Source: Desulfobotulus pelophilus | GTDB taxonomy: Bacteria > Desulfobacterota > Desulfobacteria > Desulfobacterales > ASO4-4 | Assembly: GCF_026155325.1 (NCBI RefSeq) | Contig: NZ_JAPFPW010000002.1 | Span: forward strand, 1 to 64,000 | Length of the DNA: 64,000 nt | Direction of reading: 5' to 3' | Part shown: piece after piece, positions 17,568-26,201 of the stretch | Layout of the letters: every line of letters begins with the position of its first letter | Numbering within the stretch: position 1 is the first letter of the stretch | Program-made: the position numbers and the translations under genes | Notes under the pieces: model-generated | What the model was told of the DNA's origin: nothing | The model's database searches: none | The model's input: the letters and a program-made list of their open reading frames with translations, nothing else

Positions 17568-19478
17568 ATGTATCAGCAGGCACAGAAATGGTACCTGACC
17601 CGGCAGACATTTCCTGAGCTCTTTCAGCGAAATGTTGCCCGTTTTCCAGATCGCCCGGCCCAGAAGTGGCGGGATGAAAAGGGAAACGTTAGCAGCCTTG
17701 CCTATGGGCGTCTGGGTGAGGTGATCAGGGAAATCAGCGGTGGGCTGCTGTCACGGGGGGTGAAGAAGGGAGACCGGGTCGCCATTCTGGCTCCTACGGT
17801 ACCGCAGTGGTTGTGGGCGGATTATGCTATTTTATGTTCGGGTGCCATCACCGTAGCTGTTCATCCGGCTCTTTCAGCTTTGGAAATGGCAGAGCAGGTA
17901 CAGGACTCTGGAGCACGGTGGGTTTTTATTTATGGCAGAACCACAAAGGAGCGGTTTGCCGCTGTAAAGCCCGAGTGCGTTACAACCATTATCTCGCTGG
18001 GGCCTGAGAACGATTCCCCAGATGATGGCGTGAATCTTATATGTCTCAATGATTTCCGGGAAGAGGGCCGTCGTTTTTTCCAGCTGTCTCCTTTGTTGTT
18101 CGGAACCCGCTGGCGGAGTGTGCAACCTGATGATGCCATGACTCTGATCTATACTTCCGGAACCACGGGACAGCCCAAAGGGGTTCTGCATACCCATGCT
18201 TCCATGACCTTTGCCTGTATACGGGATCTCTGCGCCATTCCCCTCCTCACAGAAAAAGACTGCCTTCTGTCCTTTTTGCCGTTGTCCCATAGTTTTGAGC
18301 GTCAGTGCGGTCATGGCACAGCTATGTTTGCAGCCGTTCCCATTGCCTATGGTTCAACCTCTACGCTGGGTGAGGACCTGAGGCTTTTCAGGCCAACCTA
18401 TATGCTGGGAGTTCCCCATACCTATGCGAAGGTATATGGGAGGGCATCGGAAACCCTTAGGGGGGCTGTAGAGCGTTTTCTGTTTCGTAAAGCGACAGAT
18501 GCTGGTTCTTTCGTGGTGGAAAAAATCCTACGGGCCGCCGGTGTTGTGGACATGTCGGCAAAACGAAGTCCCTGTGTTCAGGGCTTCGGATTTTCTCTTT
18601 ATTATCGTCTTCTGGATTTTTTCATTTTCCGCAAACTCCGCAGGCGGCTTGGCGGGAGGATCCGTTTTGTTTTTTCCGCAGCAGGAGCCCTTCCGGAAAA
18701 CATATGCCGTCTTTATCTGGCCGCAGGCATACGCCTGCTGGAAGGGTACGGTACTACAGAAACCTGTAATACCATTGCTCTTAATCCTGTTCATGCGATC
18801 AAACCGGGATCTGTAGGTGTTTTTTGTAAAGGGGTCAGCTGGCGCCTGGCGGAAGATGGGGAGCTTCTTGTCAAAGGAGATTTTCTTTTCAGGGGATATT
18901 GGAACAACCCGGCTGCCACGAATGCTGCTTTTACGCCGGATGGATTTTATCGTACCGGAGATGTGGTGGAGCTCACGGAAGACGGTTATCTGCGCATGGT
19001 GGACCGGAAAAAAGGCATGATTATGCTGACAACGGGACACAGGGTAGCATCGGTTAAACTGGAAGCCCTGTTCTCTCTGAGCCCTTATATTGAAAATACT
19101 GTGGTGGTGGGGGATGACAGGCCCTTTCCTGTTGTACTGATAGAGCCAAATTTTACAACCTTTGTCCGTATGTTTCGGGAGGCCGGTATTCCCTTTTCCG
19201 AAGAAATCCTGGAGACAAAAGAAGATGATGTCTGCAGGGTCCGGCCAGGTTTTGTGAAAATTCCTGAGCTTGTGGCGATGATGGAAGTGGAGATTGCTTC
19301 TGTCAACGGACAGTTGCAGAAGTTTGAAAAGATCGGTGGCTATGTGATTTTGCATGAGAGGCTGTGTGTGGAAACAGGAGAGTTGACGCCCACCTTGAAA
19401 GTGCGTAGGGAGGTGGTGCTGAGCCGTTACAGGGACGGGATTGAGAAGGTTTATCAAAAAGGTCCTGTGCTGGAGTGA
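17568..19478 (+). CDS. Long-chain fatty acid--CoA ligase (AMP-forming)
   Basis: 636 residues from the ATG at 17568, preceded by a GGAGG site; 51 in-frame codons upstream are unlikely to be translated. The P-loop-like motif IYTSGTTGQPKGV, the adenylate motif LLEGYGTTETCN and the A8 region YRTGDVVELTEDGYLRMVDR define an ANL-family acyl-CoA synthetase of the FAA1/ACSBG long-chain subclass. It activates fatty acids with ATP and CoA for beta-oxidation or lipid synthesis. A large internal segment between the first motif and the second is typical of this subclass. Transcribed alone or with trmO, which begins 50 bp downstream. Confidence 0.9.
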   Translation: MYQQAQKWYLTRQTFPELFQRNVARFPDRPAQKWRDEKGNVSSLAYGRLGEVIREISGGLLSRGVKKGDRVAILAPTVPQWLWADYAILCSGAITVAVHPALSALEMAEQVQDSGARWVFIYGRTTKERFAAVKPECVTTIISLGPENDSPDDGVNLICLNDFREEGRRFFQLSPLLFGTRWRSVQPDDAMTLIYTSGTTGQPKGVLHTHASMTFACIRDLCAIPLLTEKDCLLSFLPLSHSFERQCGHGTAMFAAVPIAYGSTSTLGEDLRLFRPTYMLGVPHTYAKVYGRASETLRGAVERFLFRKATDAGSFVVEKILRAAGVVDMSAKRSPCVQGFGFSLYYRLLDFFIFRKLRRRLGGRIRFVFSAAGALPENICRLYLAAGIRLLEGYGTTETCNTIALNPVHAIKPGSVGVFCKGVSWRLAEDGELLVKGDFLFRGYWNNPAATNAAFTPDGFYRTGDVVELTEDGYLRMVDRKKGMIMLTTGHRVASVKLEALFSLSPYIENTVVVGDDRPFPVVLIEPNFTTFVRMFREAGIPFSEEILETKEDDVCRVRPGFVKIPELVAMMEVEIASVNGQLQKFEKIGGYVILHERLCVETGELTPTLKVRREVVLSRYRDGIEKVYQKGPVLE

Positions 19479-19528
19479 AACGATATAAGGCATGTTCCCT
19501 GCGAGTATGCTGACAGGAAGGAATGTCC

Positions 19529-20011
19529 ATGAACTCATTACTTATTCCGTGCATAGGGACCATCTACTCTCCCTTTTCGGACCTGCAGAATATGCCCATA
19601 CAGCCGGTGGGGGCCGCCGATGTGGAAGGGACCGTTGTTATAATGCCAGCCTTTGTGGATGGCCTTAAGGATCTCGACGGGTTCAGCCATCTTTATCTGT
19701 TTTATTTTTTTCATGGAGCCAGGCAGGAAAAAATGCGTGTCGTACCTTTTATGGATACGGAGGAAAGGGGTGTTTTTTCTACCCGATCGCCCCTGAGACC
19801 AAGTCATCTTGGCATGTCTGTGGTAGAACTGCTGGAGGTTAAGGGAGCAGAACTTCGAATTCTGGGGGTGGATGTGCTGAACGGAACGCCCCTTGTGGAC
19901 ATTAAACCTTATATACCCGCGTTTGATCACAGGGAGAACGTTCGTACGGGATGGATGACCCGGGAGCGGGAGGGCGTGGTGTCAGCGCGTTCGGATCATC
20001 GTTTTGTTTGA
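19529..20011 (+). CDS. trmO: tRNA-Thr (t6A37) methyltransferase TrmO
   Basis: 160 residues from the ATG at 19529 (AAGGA at good spacing; another ATG lies two codons earlier). The protein is a full-length TsaA/YaeB-like beta-barrel: IPCIGTIYSPFSDLQNMP at the start, LKDLDGFSHLYLFYFFH, FSTRSPLRPSHLGMSVVEL and VDVLNGTPLVDIKPYIP are the family's SAM-binding and catalytic blocks. TrmO methylates N6 of t6A at position 37 in tRNA-Thr. A few proteins of the family act on other small substrates, but the conserved blocks favour the tRNA enzyme. Confidence 0.9.
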   Translation: MNSLLIPCIGTIYSPFSDLQNMPIQPVGAADVEGTVVIMPAFVDGLKDLDGFSHLYLFYFFHGARQEKMRVVPFMDTEERGVFSTRSPLRPSHLGMSVVELLEVKGAELRILGVDVLNGTPLVDIKPYIPAFDHRENVRTGWMTREREGVVSARSDHRFV

Positions 20012-20052
20012 TCATATACTTGAGTTCGGCCTGTCTGAAAGGGTGTGAAAAA

Positions 20053-20331
20053 GTGGCCTACGCGGATTCTGTAACAGACCTTGAAATTCTTATGAAACAA
20101 TACTCTGATGCCACCCCTTCTCTGTTCCTGCGGGATGATGGGCTGGCAGCCTACTATTATGATGGGTTCAGTTTGCGGGAGCTTCGGTCTTTTTTTCAAG
20201 GCGATCCGGATAAAACCCTGTGTGAGCGTTTTCAGCTAAGTGCAGGTGAATGGCGGGATGCCCTTGAAATGGCCATAGTGGCACGCACGGGAAACCGGAG
20301 ACGAAAAGCAGAAAAAGAATCCGGACGGTAA
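20053..20331 (+). CDS. Hypothetical small protein downstream of trmO
   Basis: About 92 residues if the GTG at 20053 is used; it follows aaaggg at 9 bases. The open frame extends back to an ATG at 19951 inside trmO, but that would need a 60-bp overlap. The sequence (SVTDLEILMKQYSDATPSLF, DDGLAAYYYDGFSLRELRSF) is mixed alpha/beta and soluble, with a basic C-terminus. No family recognised. Position just after trmO on the same strand suggests co-transcription. Confidence 0.55.
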   Translation: MAYADSVTDLEILMKQYSDATPSLFLRDDGLAAYYYDGFSLRELRSFFQGDPDKTLCERFQLSAGEWRDALEMAIVARTGNRRRKAEKESGR

Positions 20332-20372
20332 GCCGTTTTTTAATCAGGCCAAGACATTACTTTCCCTGCATC

Positions 20373-20405
20373 ACAAAGACCCACAGATTAACTGGGGTCT
20401 TTTGT
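20373..20405. terminator. Convergent bidirectional hairpin
   Basis: acaaagaccc (20373-20382) pairs with gggtcttttgt (20395-20405) with one bulged base, and a small inner cag/ctg stem. It sits between the plus-strand gene ending at 20331 and the minus-strand gene ending at 20442, as expected for a shared terminator. The A/T-rich outer stem supplies short U-tracts both ways. Confidence 0.65.
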
Positions 20406-20441
20406 GAGGTTGTGAAGATATGGAAAGTGATGGGAGCAATG

Positions 20442-20999
20442 TTAATTCAGCATATCTCTTTGCAGGCGTTTATCCGCAGGCTTGTCGCCCAGCCATATGG
20501 CGAAAAGAGCTTTTTTGAAGTCAAGGCCTGCAATCGTGCCGCGCTGTTCTCCGTTTTTACTCATGATGATTCCTTTTTCGGGTGCGTAAGCCAGCTCAAT
20601 GAGATCACCTTCCTTAATTTCATCATTGAAAAAACCGTTCAGTTCTTCGATGCGGGACTGGATGGCATCCGTATTGCCTCCCGTCGCAGCATCAAAGCCT
20701 TCATTGATGGCATCCAGCATTCTTTCTCTGGTAATCATGCCGGAAGTGATATGGAGCTGAATCAGCATGGGTTCGTCTGCATGGATGATGGTGTTGGCAT
20801 TACTGTTTTTTTTCTGTACATACAGCGCACCAACATAAAGATTGATGAAAGCCCTTTTCCGGATGCCTGCTCCATTAAGAACCAGGGTGTCATTATCCAT
20901 GGAAATGGTCTGAGGCAGTTCCACGCTGCCAACTTTTGTGCTTGCCATGGCTGGAACAGCAAGGAAGCAGATGGCGATCAGAACAAGAATTTTTTTCAT
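20442..20999 (-). CDS. Exported chalcone isomerase-like protein
   Basis: 185 residues from the ATG at 20999, preceded by aaaggag; the 23 codons upstream are not needed. A signal peptide (KKILVLIAICFLAVPAMA) leads into a domain beginning SVELPQTISMDNDTLVLNGA and continuing INLYVGALYVQKK, the pattern of the bacterial chalcone-isomerase-like family (Chalcone_3). These periplasmic proteins are not known to act on chalcones and probably bind fatty acids or other lipids. Transcribed on the same strand as the DUF2147 gene upstream, but 157 bp away. Confidence 0.8.
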   Translation of the reverse strand: MKKILVLIAICFLAVPAMASTKVGSVELPQTISMDNDTLVLNGAGIRKRAFINLYVGALYVQKKNSNANTIIHADEPMLIQLHITSGMITRERMLDAINEGFDAATGGNTDAIQSRIEELNGFFNDEIKEGDLIELAYAPEKGIIMSKNGEQRGTIAGLDFKKALFAIWLGDKPADKRLQRDMLN

Positions 21000-21156
21000 G
21001 GAGAGCTCCTTTGTTGAACGTTTTGTCATTGATTTGAAATTCGTATATATAGCCCTTTTGGTCTGCAAAAAGGTAGGCTGCGGGAGAAAAACCGGCAGTC
21101 TGCGAGGAGTAGAAAGCAGCCATCGGATCAGGTGTCACATTCCTGTGCAATTTCTT

Positions 21157-21624
21157 TTATTCGTAAGGTCCGGGTAGCTGGGGGATTCTTTTCCATGAGG
21201 TACTGCGGCCAAAGGCTGGAAGCCCTATGTATCCGCGGAGCTCCAACCGGTCACCGCGCATTCTGGCCTGGGCTTTATACATTTTTCCTGTTTCAGGATC
21301 GTAAACCTGTCCGTCTTTCCATGTGCCATCTTCAGAGGTTTTGAATCCCCATGCTATGGTAAGCCCCATTACGGGGTTTTTCCGTTTCATGGGGTCAGGA
21401 TTCAATGTGTCCAGCAGTTTTTCGGAGGGCTCTTTCTGTTTCTTATCCAGCCAGACAATGTGTGCTGCCCAGCTTTTGCTTTCGGGGAGGGCGATGACTT
21501 CCACAACGGATTTTTTGCCTTCTGTCTGCCAGAGGCCCGTGGGAGCAGATGATGCCATGGCCGTGAATGGTAACGGAATCATGCACATGATAAAGGCGAT
21601 CAGTGACAATGTTGGCTTAGCCAT
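21157..21624 (-). CDS. Exported DUF2147 protein
   Basis: 155 residues from the ATG at 21624, which has an aaggag site 7 bases away. After a signal peptide (LIAFIMCMIPLPFTAMA) the protein has GLWQTEGKKSVVEV, an inserted Asp/Lys-rich segment, MGLTIAWGFKTSEDGTWKDG, GQVYDPETGKMYKAQARM and LELRGYIGLPAFGRSTSWKR, the conserved blocks of DUF2147. Members are small periplasmic beta proteins of unknown function; a lipocalin-like ligand-binding role is often supposed. It lies 117 bp downstream of pyrD on the same strand. Confidence 0.85.
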   Translation of the reverse strand: MAKPTLSLIAFIMCMIPLPFTAMASSAPTGLWQTEGKKSVVEVIALPESKSWAAHIVWLDKKQKEPSEKLLDTLNPDPMKRKNPVMGLTIAWGFKTSEDGTWKDGQVYDPETGKMYKAQARMRGDRLELRGYIGLPAFGRSTSWKRIPQLPGPYE

Positions 21625-21741
21625 GAACAAGCTCCTTGTACGGTAAATATGATGAGCTTTGTTTGCGTAGATTGGTTGAGAAACATTGTTTACAGCAAGG
21701 ACATGCAAATGGCAAGGTTAAATCTCGAAGGTGCTGTGATC

Positions 21742-22659
21742 TTATGGAAGCAGCAGGGCTCCCCGTAAGTCGTTAACGGAGGGGATGCTGTTTTGTATGA
21801 GATACTCTTCAAGGCCTCTGACAATGTTTCCGGTAACATCGGGATTAATGAAATTCGCTGTTCCAACAGCCACGGCGCTGGCTCCGGCCAGAAAAAATTC
21901 CACGGCATCCGTTGCGCTCATAATACCTCCCAGACCGATGATGGGTATGCGCACACAGGACGCAGCTTCCCAGACCATACGCAGGGCTACGGGTTTGATA
22001 GCCGGGCCGGAAAGCCCGCCTGTAATATTGGCCAGTCTTGGTCGGCGGGTTTTGGCATCAATACTCATGCCGGTAAGGGTGTTGATAAGGCTCAAGGCAT
22101 CGGCACCGGCTTCTTCCACGCTGCGGGCAATGATCCGTATATCCGTGACGTTGGGAGATAACTTTACAATCAGTGGTTTGGCTGTAGCGCTGCGAATGGT
22201 TGCCGTCAGCCGGGCCGCGGCTGATGGATCCGTACCGAATGCCATACCCCCTGCCTTTACGTTGGGGCAGGAAATGTTGATTTCCAGTGCTGCGATATCC
22301 GGGTTGTCCCCAATGCGAAGGGCAAGAGCTCTATACTCTTCCTCGCTTTTTCCGTAAAGATTGGCGATGACAGGCGTGCCGAAGGATGAAAGAAGGGGAA
22401 GCTTGTATTGAAGAAATGCTTCTATACCGATATTTTCAAGCCCAACGGCATTGAGAAGACCGGAAGCGGTCTCCACCACCCTTGGTTCAGGATTTCCAGC
22501 AGAAGGCGTAAGGGAAAGTCCTTTGACTACAATGGCTCCAATCCCGGAAAGTCGGGTCACTTCAGCGTATTCCAGGCCGTAGCCAAAGGTGCCGGAAGCA
22601 GTCAGTACTGGATTTTTCAGTTCAAGTCCTGCAATATTCACACGAAGATCCGGTTGCAT
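21742..22659 (-). CDS. pyrD: Dihydroorotate dehydrogenase, class 1 (PyrD)
   Basis: 305 residues, the normal length for class 1 enzymes. It oxidises dihydroorotate to orotate in pyrimidine synthesis with FMN. NPVLTASGTFGYG, the catalytic-loop motif INISCPNVKAGG (Cys base) and IIGLGGIMSATDAVEF (phosphate binding) are intact. The Cys base and sequence place it with class 1B, whose members transfer electrons to NAD through the iron-sulfur subunit PyrK. No pyrK is present in the window. pyrB and pyrC lie separately at 47.2-49.4 kb. Confidence 0.92.
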   Translation of the reverse strand: MQPDLRVNIAGLELKNPVLTASGTFGYGLEYAEVTRLSGIGAIVVKGLSLTPSAGNPEPRVVETASGLLNAVGLENIGIEAFLQYKLPLLSSFGTPVIANLYGKSEEEYRALALRIGDNPDIAALEINISCPNVKAGGMAFGTDPSAAARLTATIRSATAKPLIVKLSPNVTDIRIIARSVEEAGADALSLINTLTGMSIDAKTRRPRLANITGGLSGPAIKPVALRMVWEAASCVRIPIIGLGGIMSATDAVEFFLAGASAVAVGTANFINPDVTGNIVRGLEEYLIQNSIPSVNDLRGALLLP

Positions 22660-22801
22660 GATCTTTCCTTATATCCGGGGGGTTGAAAGGATAGGGCCTT
22701 GCCATAGCAGGGCACCTCGTTTATAGACGGATGATGGGGCCTGTGGCAAGAAAAGATGCCCCGAACATCAATCAAGTTTTTTTGAAGACCAGGGAGAGGA
22801 T

Positions 22802-24103
22802 ATGGGCAAGACCATTACAGAAAAGATATTTGATGCCCACCGGGTGGATAATCCTGCAGGAGACATTCAGGTGATTCGTCTGGATGCGGTATTCTGCCAT
22901 GAGATTACGACGCCGGTAGCCATCAATGACCTTGTGGCCCGGGGGAAAGACCGGGTGTTTGACGCTTCACGGATCAAAGCCGTTATCGATCATGTGACAC
23001 CGGCAAAGGATTCCAAAACTGCGGAACAGGGTAAGATTGTTCGGGAGTGGGCCAGACGTCACGGTATTGTCGATTTTTTTGATATCGGACGCAATGGTGT
23101 ATGCCATGCTCTTTTCCCTGAAAAAGGTTTTGTCCGGCCGGGCTACACCATTATTATGGGGGATTCCCATACCTGCACCCATGGAGCTTTTGGTGCCTTT
23201 GCCGCAGGGGTGGGTACAACGGACCTGGAAGTGGGAATTCTTAAAGGAGTCTGTGCTTTTAAAGCTCCTAAAACACTGAAAGTGGAAGTTACGGGAAGTC
23301 TGCCGGAAGGTGTTTATGCCAAAGATGTCATTCTGGCACTGATCGGAGAGCTGGGGGTAAACGGAGCTACCAATAAAGTCATTGAGTTTACCGGCTCAGT
23401 GGTTGAAAAAATGTCCATGGAGTCCCGTATGACTCTGTGCAATATGGCCATTGAAGCAGGTGGTACCTGTGGTGTCTGCTATCCTGATTCCGTAACCGTG
23501 GACTATCTCTGGCCTTTTATTGGGAATGACTATCCTTCCAGGGAAGCAGCCCTTGAAGATTTTTCCCGCTGGATTTCCGATGCAGATGCCGTTTATGACG
23601 GTGTGATGAATCTGGACGTCAGCGGTCTTTCACCTATGGTTACATTTGGTTATAAGCCGGATCAGGTGAAGCCCGTTACTGAAATGGAAGGAACCCCTGT
23701 GGATCAGGTTTATATCGGATCCTGTACCAACGGACGTATTGAGGATCTGCGTATTGCCGCGGCTGTTCTGAAGGGAAAACGCATTGCTGATTCCGTACGG
23801 GGGGTAGTCTCTCCTGCAACGCCGGAAGTATACCGTATGGCCCTGGCCGAGGGGATTATACAGATTTTCATGGATGCCGGATTCTGCGTTACCAATCCTA
23901 CCTGCGGTGCCTGCCTTGGCATGAGCAATGGAGTACTGGCAGACGGAGAAGTCTGTGCCGCCACTACTAACCGTAACTTTAACGGTCGCATGGGTAAGGG
24001 AGGCATGGTGCATCTCATGAGTCCGGCCACGGCTGCGGCTACGGCTATTGCCGGTAATATCGTGAACTCGGAACTTTTTGACGGCAGGGAGGCAGGTGCA
24101 TGA
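22802..24103 (+). CDS. leuC: 3-isopropylmalate dehydratase large subunit (archaeal/HacA type)
   Basis: 433 residues. It holds the [4Fe-4S] cluster and isomerises 2-isopropylmalate to 3-isopropylmalate in leucine synthesis. Cluster ligands are visible in YIGSCTNGR and in NPTCGACLG (Cys-x2-Cys), and the catalytic GDSHTCTHGAFGAF segment is intact. The ~420-residue length and HEITTPVAINDL start mark the archaeal-type homoaconitase/IPM isomerase subfamily, so homoaconitase-like side activity cannot be excluded. It overlaps leuD by 4 bp. Confidence 0.9.
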   Translation: MGKTITEKIFDAHRVDNPAGDIQVIRLDAVFCHEITTPVAINDLVARGKDRVFDASRIKAVIDHVTPAKDSKTAEQGKIVREWARRHGIVDFFDIGRNGVCHALFPEKGFVRPGYTIIMGDSHTCTHGAFGAFAAGVGTTDLEVGILKGVCAFKAPKTLKVEVTGSLPEGVYAKDVILALIGELGVNGATNKVIEFTGSVVEKMSMESRMTLCNMAIEAGGTCGVCYPDSVTVDYLWPFIGNDYPSREAALEDFSRWISDADAVYDGVMNLDVSGLSPMVTFGYKPDQVKPVTEMEGTPVDQVYIGSCTNGRIEDLRIAAAVLKGKRIADSVRGVVSPATPEVYRMALAEGIIQIFMDAGFCVTNPTCGACLGMSNGVLADGEVCAATTNRNFNGRMGKGGMVHLMSPATAAATAIAGNIVNSELFDGREAGA

Positions 24104-24624
24104 AAAGCTTTGACGGTAAGGTGGCGTTTCTGGACCGTTCGGATATTAATACGGATGAAATTATACCCGCACGCTATCTCACGGAGATTACCAAAGAGGC
24201 TCTGAAGCCCTATCTGATGGAGGATCTCAGCATGGAGGGTTTTCATCCTGCCACAAGCCTTGCCGGGGCTTCTGTTGTGGTGAGTCGTGCCAATTTCGGC
24301 TGCGGTTCTTCCCGTGAGCATGCTCCGTGGGCATTTGAAGTCAATGGCATCTACCTTGTCATTGCGGAAAGTTTTGCCCGTATTTTTCGCCAGAACATGT
24401 TTAACTGCGGTATGATGGCTGTTGAACTGCCATCGGAAACCATCGAAACACTTTTTGCCCGTTTTGCAGGCAGAGATACTTTTGTTACCGTTAATCTTGA
24501 AAAAGAAGAATTTTCTTTTCGGTCAGAAAATGATCGGTTGGATTTTTCCTTTCATATTTCAGAATTTGATAAAAGCCTTGTGCTGGCTGGTGGATGGGTG
24601 GATTTTGCGGATCAAAACTACTAG
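24100..24624 (+). CDS. leuD: 3-isopropylmalate dehydratase small subunit
   Basis: 174 residues, the swivelling small subunit paired with the large subunit just upstream (ATGA overlap). DRSDINTDEIIPARYLTE and the phosphate-binding loop ANFGCGSSREHAPWAF are the family signatures. leuA and leuB are not in the window. The C-terminal third is more divergent than usual for archaeal-type small subunits. Confidence 0.9.
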   Translation: MKSFDGKVAFLDRSDINTDEIIPARYLTEITKEALKPYLMEDLSMEGFHPATSLAGASVVVSRANFGCGSSREHAPWAFEVNGIYLVIAESFARIFRQNMFNCGMMAVELPSETIETLFARFAGRDTFVTVNLEKEEFSFRSENDRLDFSFHISEFDKSLVLAGGWVDFADQNY

Positions 24625-24772
24625 CCTGCCCGGACCATGGGGGATACCTGCCGCATTCTGAAACAATGCTTTTTCCTGTCAGGAAAGTGGGACGAAATGG
24701 TGAAGCAGGGGATGGCATTGCGCCTTTTCCTGCTTTCTGGTACATGGACTGGCTATTCTCAGGGAGGTTTCA

Positions 24773-25171
24773 TTGACAGCAGACAATCCCGAAGTTCCCC
24801 GGACCCTGCCCATGGTACTCATTGACTCTTTTTTTGCTCTGGGCCTTTTTTCTGCCCTTATGTTTCGTATCCTCATTGTTTTTACCCAGTGGCAGGTACA
24901 GTGGTTCCGGCCAGTCTGGTATGCTGGGGTAATGGGGTATGTTCTGTTTTTTGGTTTCCGCTATTATATTTCGCGGAAGAGGCGCAGGGTGATAGCAGAC
25001 TTTTGTCTTGGTGATAAGCTGGAAAAGGATCTGCCCCTGAGTGCTGATGACCGCGGAGCCCTCCTGTATCTGGTGAATTCCATCCGTAAATCACGGGAAA
25101 ACATGAACTATCTTTTTATCTTTGTGCTTTCATGCCTTGCCGTTTTTCTGGATCTGTGGATGCATTGGTAA
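24773..25171 (+). CDS. Small membrane protein, unrecognised
   Basis: 132 residues with a TTG start at 24773, supported by a gggagg site 5 bases upstream. Predicted helices at ~12-38, ~44-65 and ~112-130 surround a charged cytoplasmic-looking loop (SRKRRRVIADFCLGDKLEKD ... LVNSIRKSRENMN). No family recognised. It follows leuD by 148 bp on the same strand. A small hairpin (25186-25200, ccggca/tgccgg) lies just after the stop and may help end the transcript. Confidence 0.6.
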   Translation: MTADNPEVPRTLPMVLIDSFFALGLFSALMFRILIVFTQWQVQWFRPVWYAGVMGYVLFFGFRYYISRKRRRVIADFCLGDKLEKDLPLSADDRGALLYLVNSIRKSRENMNYLFIFVLSCLAVFLDLWMHW

Positions 25172-25445
25172 GCAGCCCATTCAGGCCGGCAGGGTGCCGG
25201 TTTGTGGTGTGACAGAGGGGCGAGTGCTGCAGGAGGACAGCTGTCTGCTCCCCGTAATCTTTGAACCCGGCTGCGTACTCAACGGTCATATTGGCAAGCC
25301 GTATGATGATGGACTGACTTACTAATGAGTTCCTTTCCCACTCGACATAGATAAAGCCCCGGTTCCTTTTATGGGAATTGAAAACGAGATGGTTTTGTCG
25401 AGAGCGTTTTGAACTCTTTAGTAATGCTTTGAAAAAGGTGGGGGT

Positions 25446-26099
25446 ATGGACGAAGAAAATTTTCATTTCCCAGAGCTGGTACTTCTGGATTTTGGAGGGG
25501 TTATTGCCGAGGAAGGTTTTAAGACCGCCATGGCTGATCTTGCAGACAGCCAGGGAAAGAATCCAGAAACCCTGAAGCGTCAGGCTTTTGATCTTGTCTA
25601 TGCCACAGGGTTCACCACTGGCAAAATCAAAGATACCTCGTTTTGGAAAATATTTCGTGACATGACGGGTATTGAAGGAGAAGATGCCTTTCTCACGAAT
25701 TTTGTGAAAGAACGGTTTGTGGTGAGGCCTTTCATGCTTTCTCTGGTGATGCAGCTCAGGGAGGCTGGTATACGGACGGCTGTTCTCAGCGATCAGACCC
25801 ATTGGCTCGAAGAGCTGGATGAAAGGGATCATTTTTTTTCCTGTTTTGATAGGGTTTTTAACTCCTATCAGGCTGGCATAACCAAAAAAGATCCTCTGTT
25901 TTTTCTGCAGGTACTGGATCGGATGAAGGCTTCCGCGGACCGGACCCTTTTTGTGGATGACCATAAACCCCACGTGGAAAGGGCCATGGGTCTGGGCATG
26001 GATGCCATATGGTACAGGGAGCAGGAAGAATTTGAGAGAGCTATCCTTGCCCGTTTTCCTTTTATTCTTTTTCCCGGAGAGGGGAGGCTTTTCCGCTGA
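25446..26099 (+). CDS. HAD-superfamily hydrolase
   Basis: 217 residues. Motif I is VLLDFGGVIAEEG (nucleophile Asp15), motif II AVLSDQTHW, motif III Lys in TKKDP, and motif IV FVDDHKPHVERA. This is a HAD subfamily IA phosphatase resembling YihX. Motif I has Gly where many HAD phosphatases have the second Asp, a variant seen in that group. Substrate unknown, probably a sugar phosphate or nucleotide. It has an ATG after a ggtggggg site and is followed closely by the rhodanese-ferritin gene. Confidence 0.82.
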   Translation: MDEENFHFPELVLLDFGGVIAEEGFKTAMADLADSQGKNPETLKRQAFDLVYATGFTTGKIKDTSFWKIFRDMTGIEGEDAFLTNFVKERFVVRPFMLSLVMQLREAGIRTAVLSDQTHWLEELDERDHFFSCFDRVFNSYQAGITKKDPLFFLQVLDRMKASADRTLFVDDHKPHVERAMGLGMDAIWYREQEEFERAILARFPFILFPGEGRLFR

Positions 26100-26201
26100 T
26101 CCATGGCCAGTAAACAGGAGGTGGTGTCAGGCAACTCTGTGGAAAGGCTTTCAGAAGAGTCAGAGAGCGGGCAGATGGCAAGGCGGATAGGAGGCAGGGA
26201 T

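Noticed and set aside
18528-19538. 336-codon minus-strand frame
   Set aside because: Antisense to the C-terminal half of the long-chain acyl-CoA ligase, which carries well-conserved ANL motifs.
25116-25973. 285-codon minus-strand frame
   Set aside because: Antisense to the HAD hydrolase over most of its length and lacks a ribosome binding site. The part in the intergenic gap is noted as a low-interest finding only.
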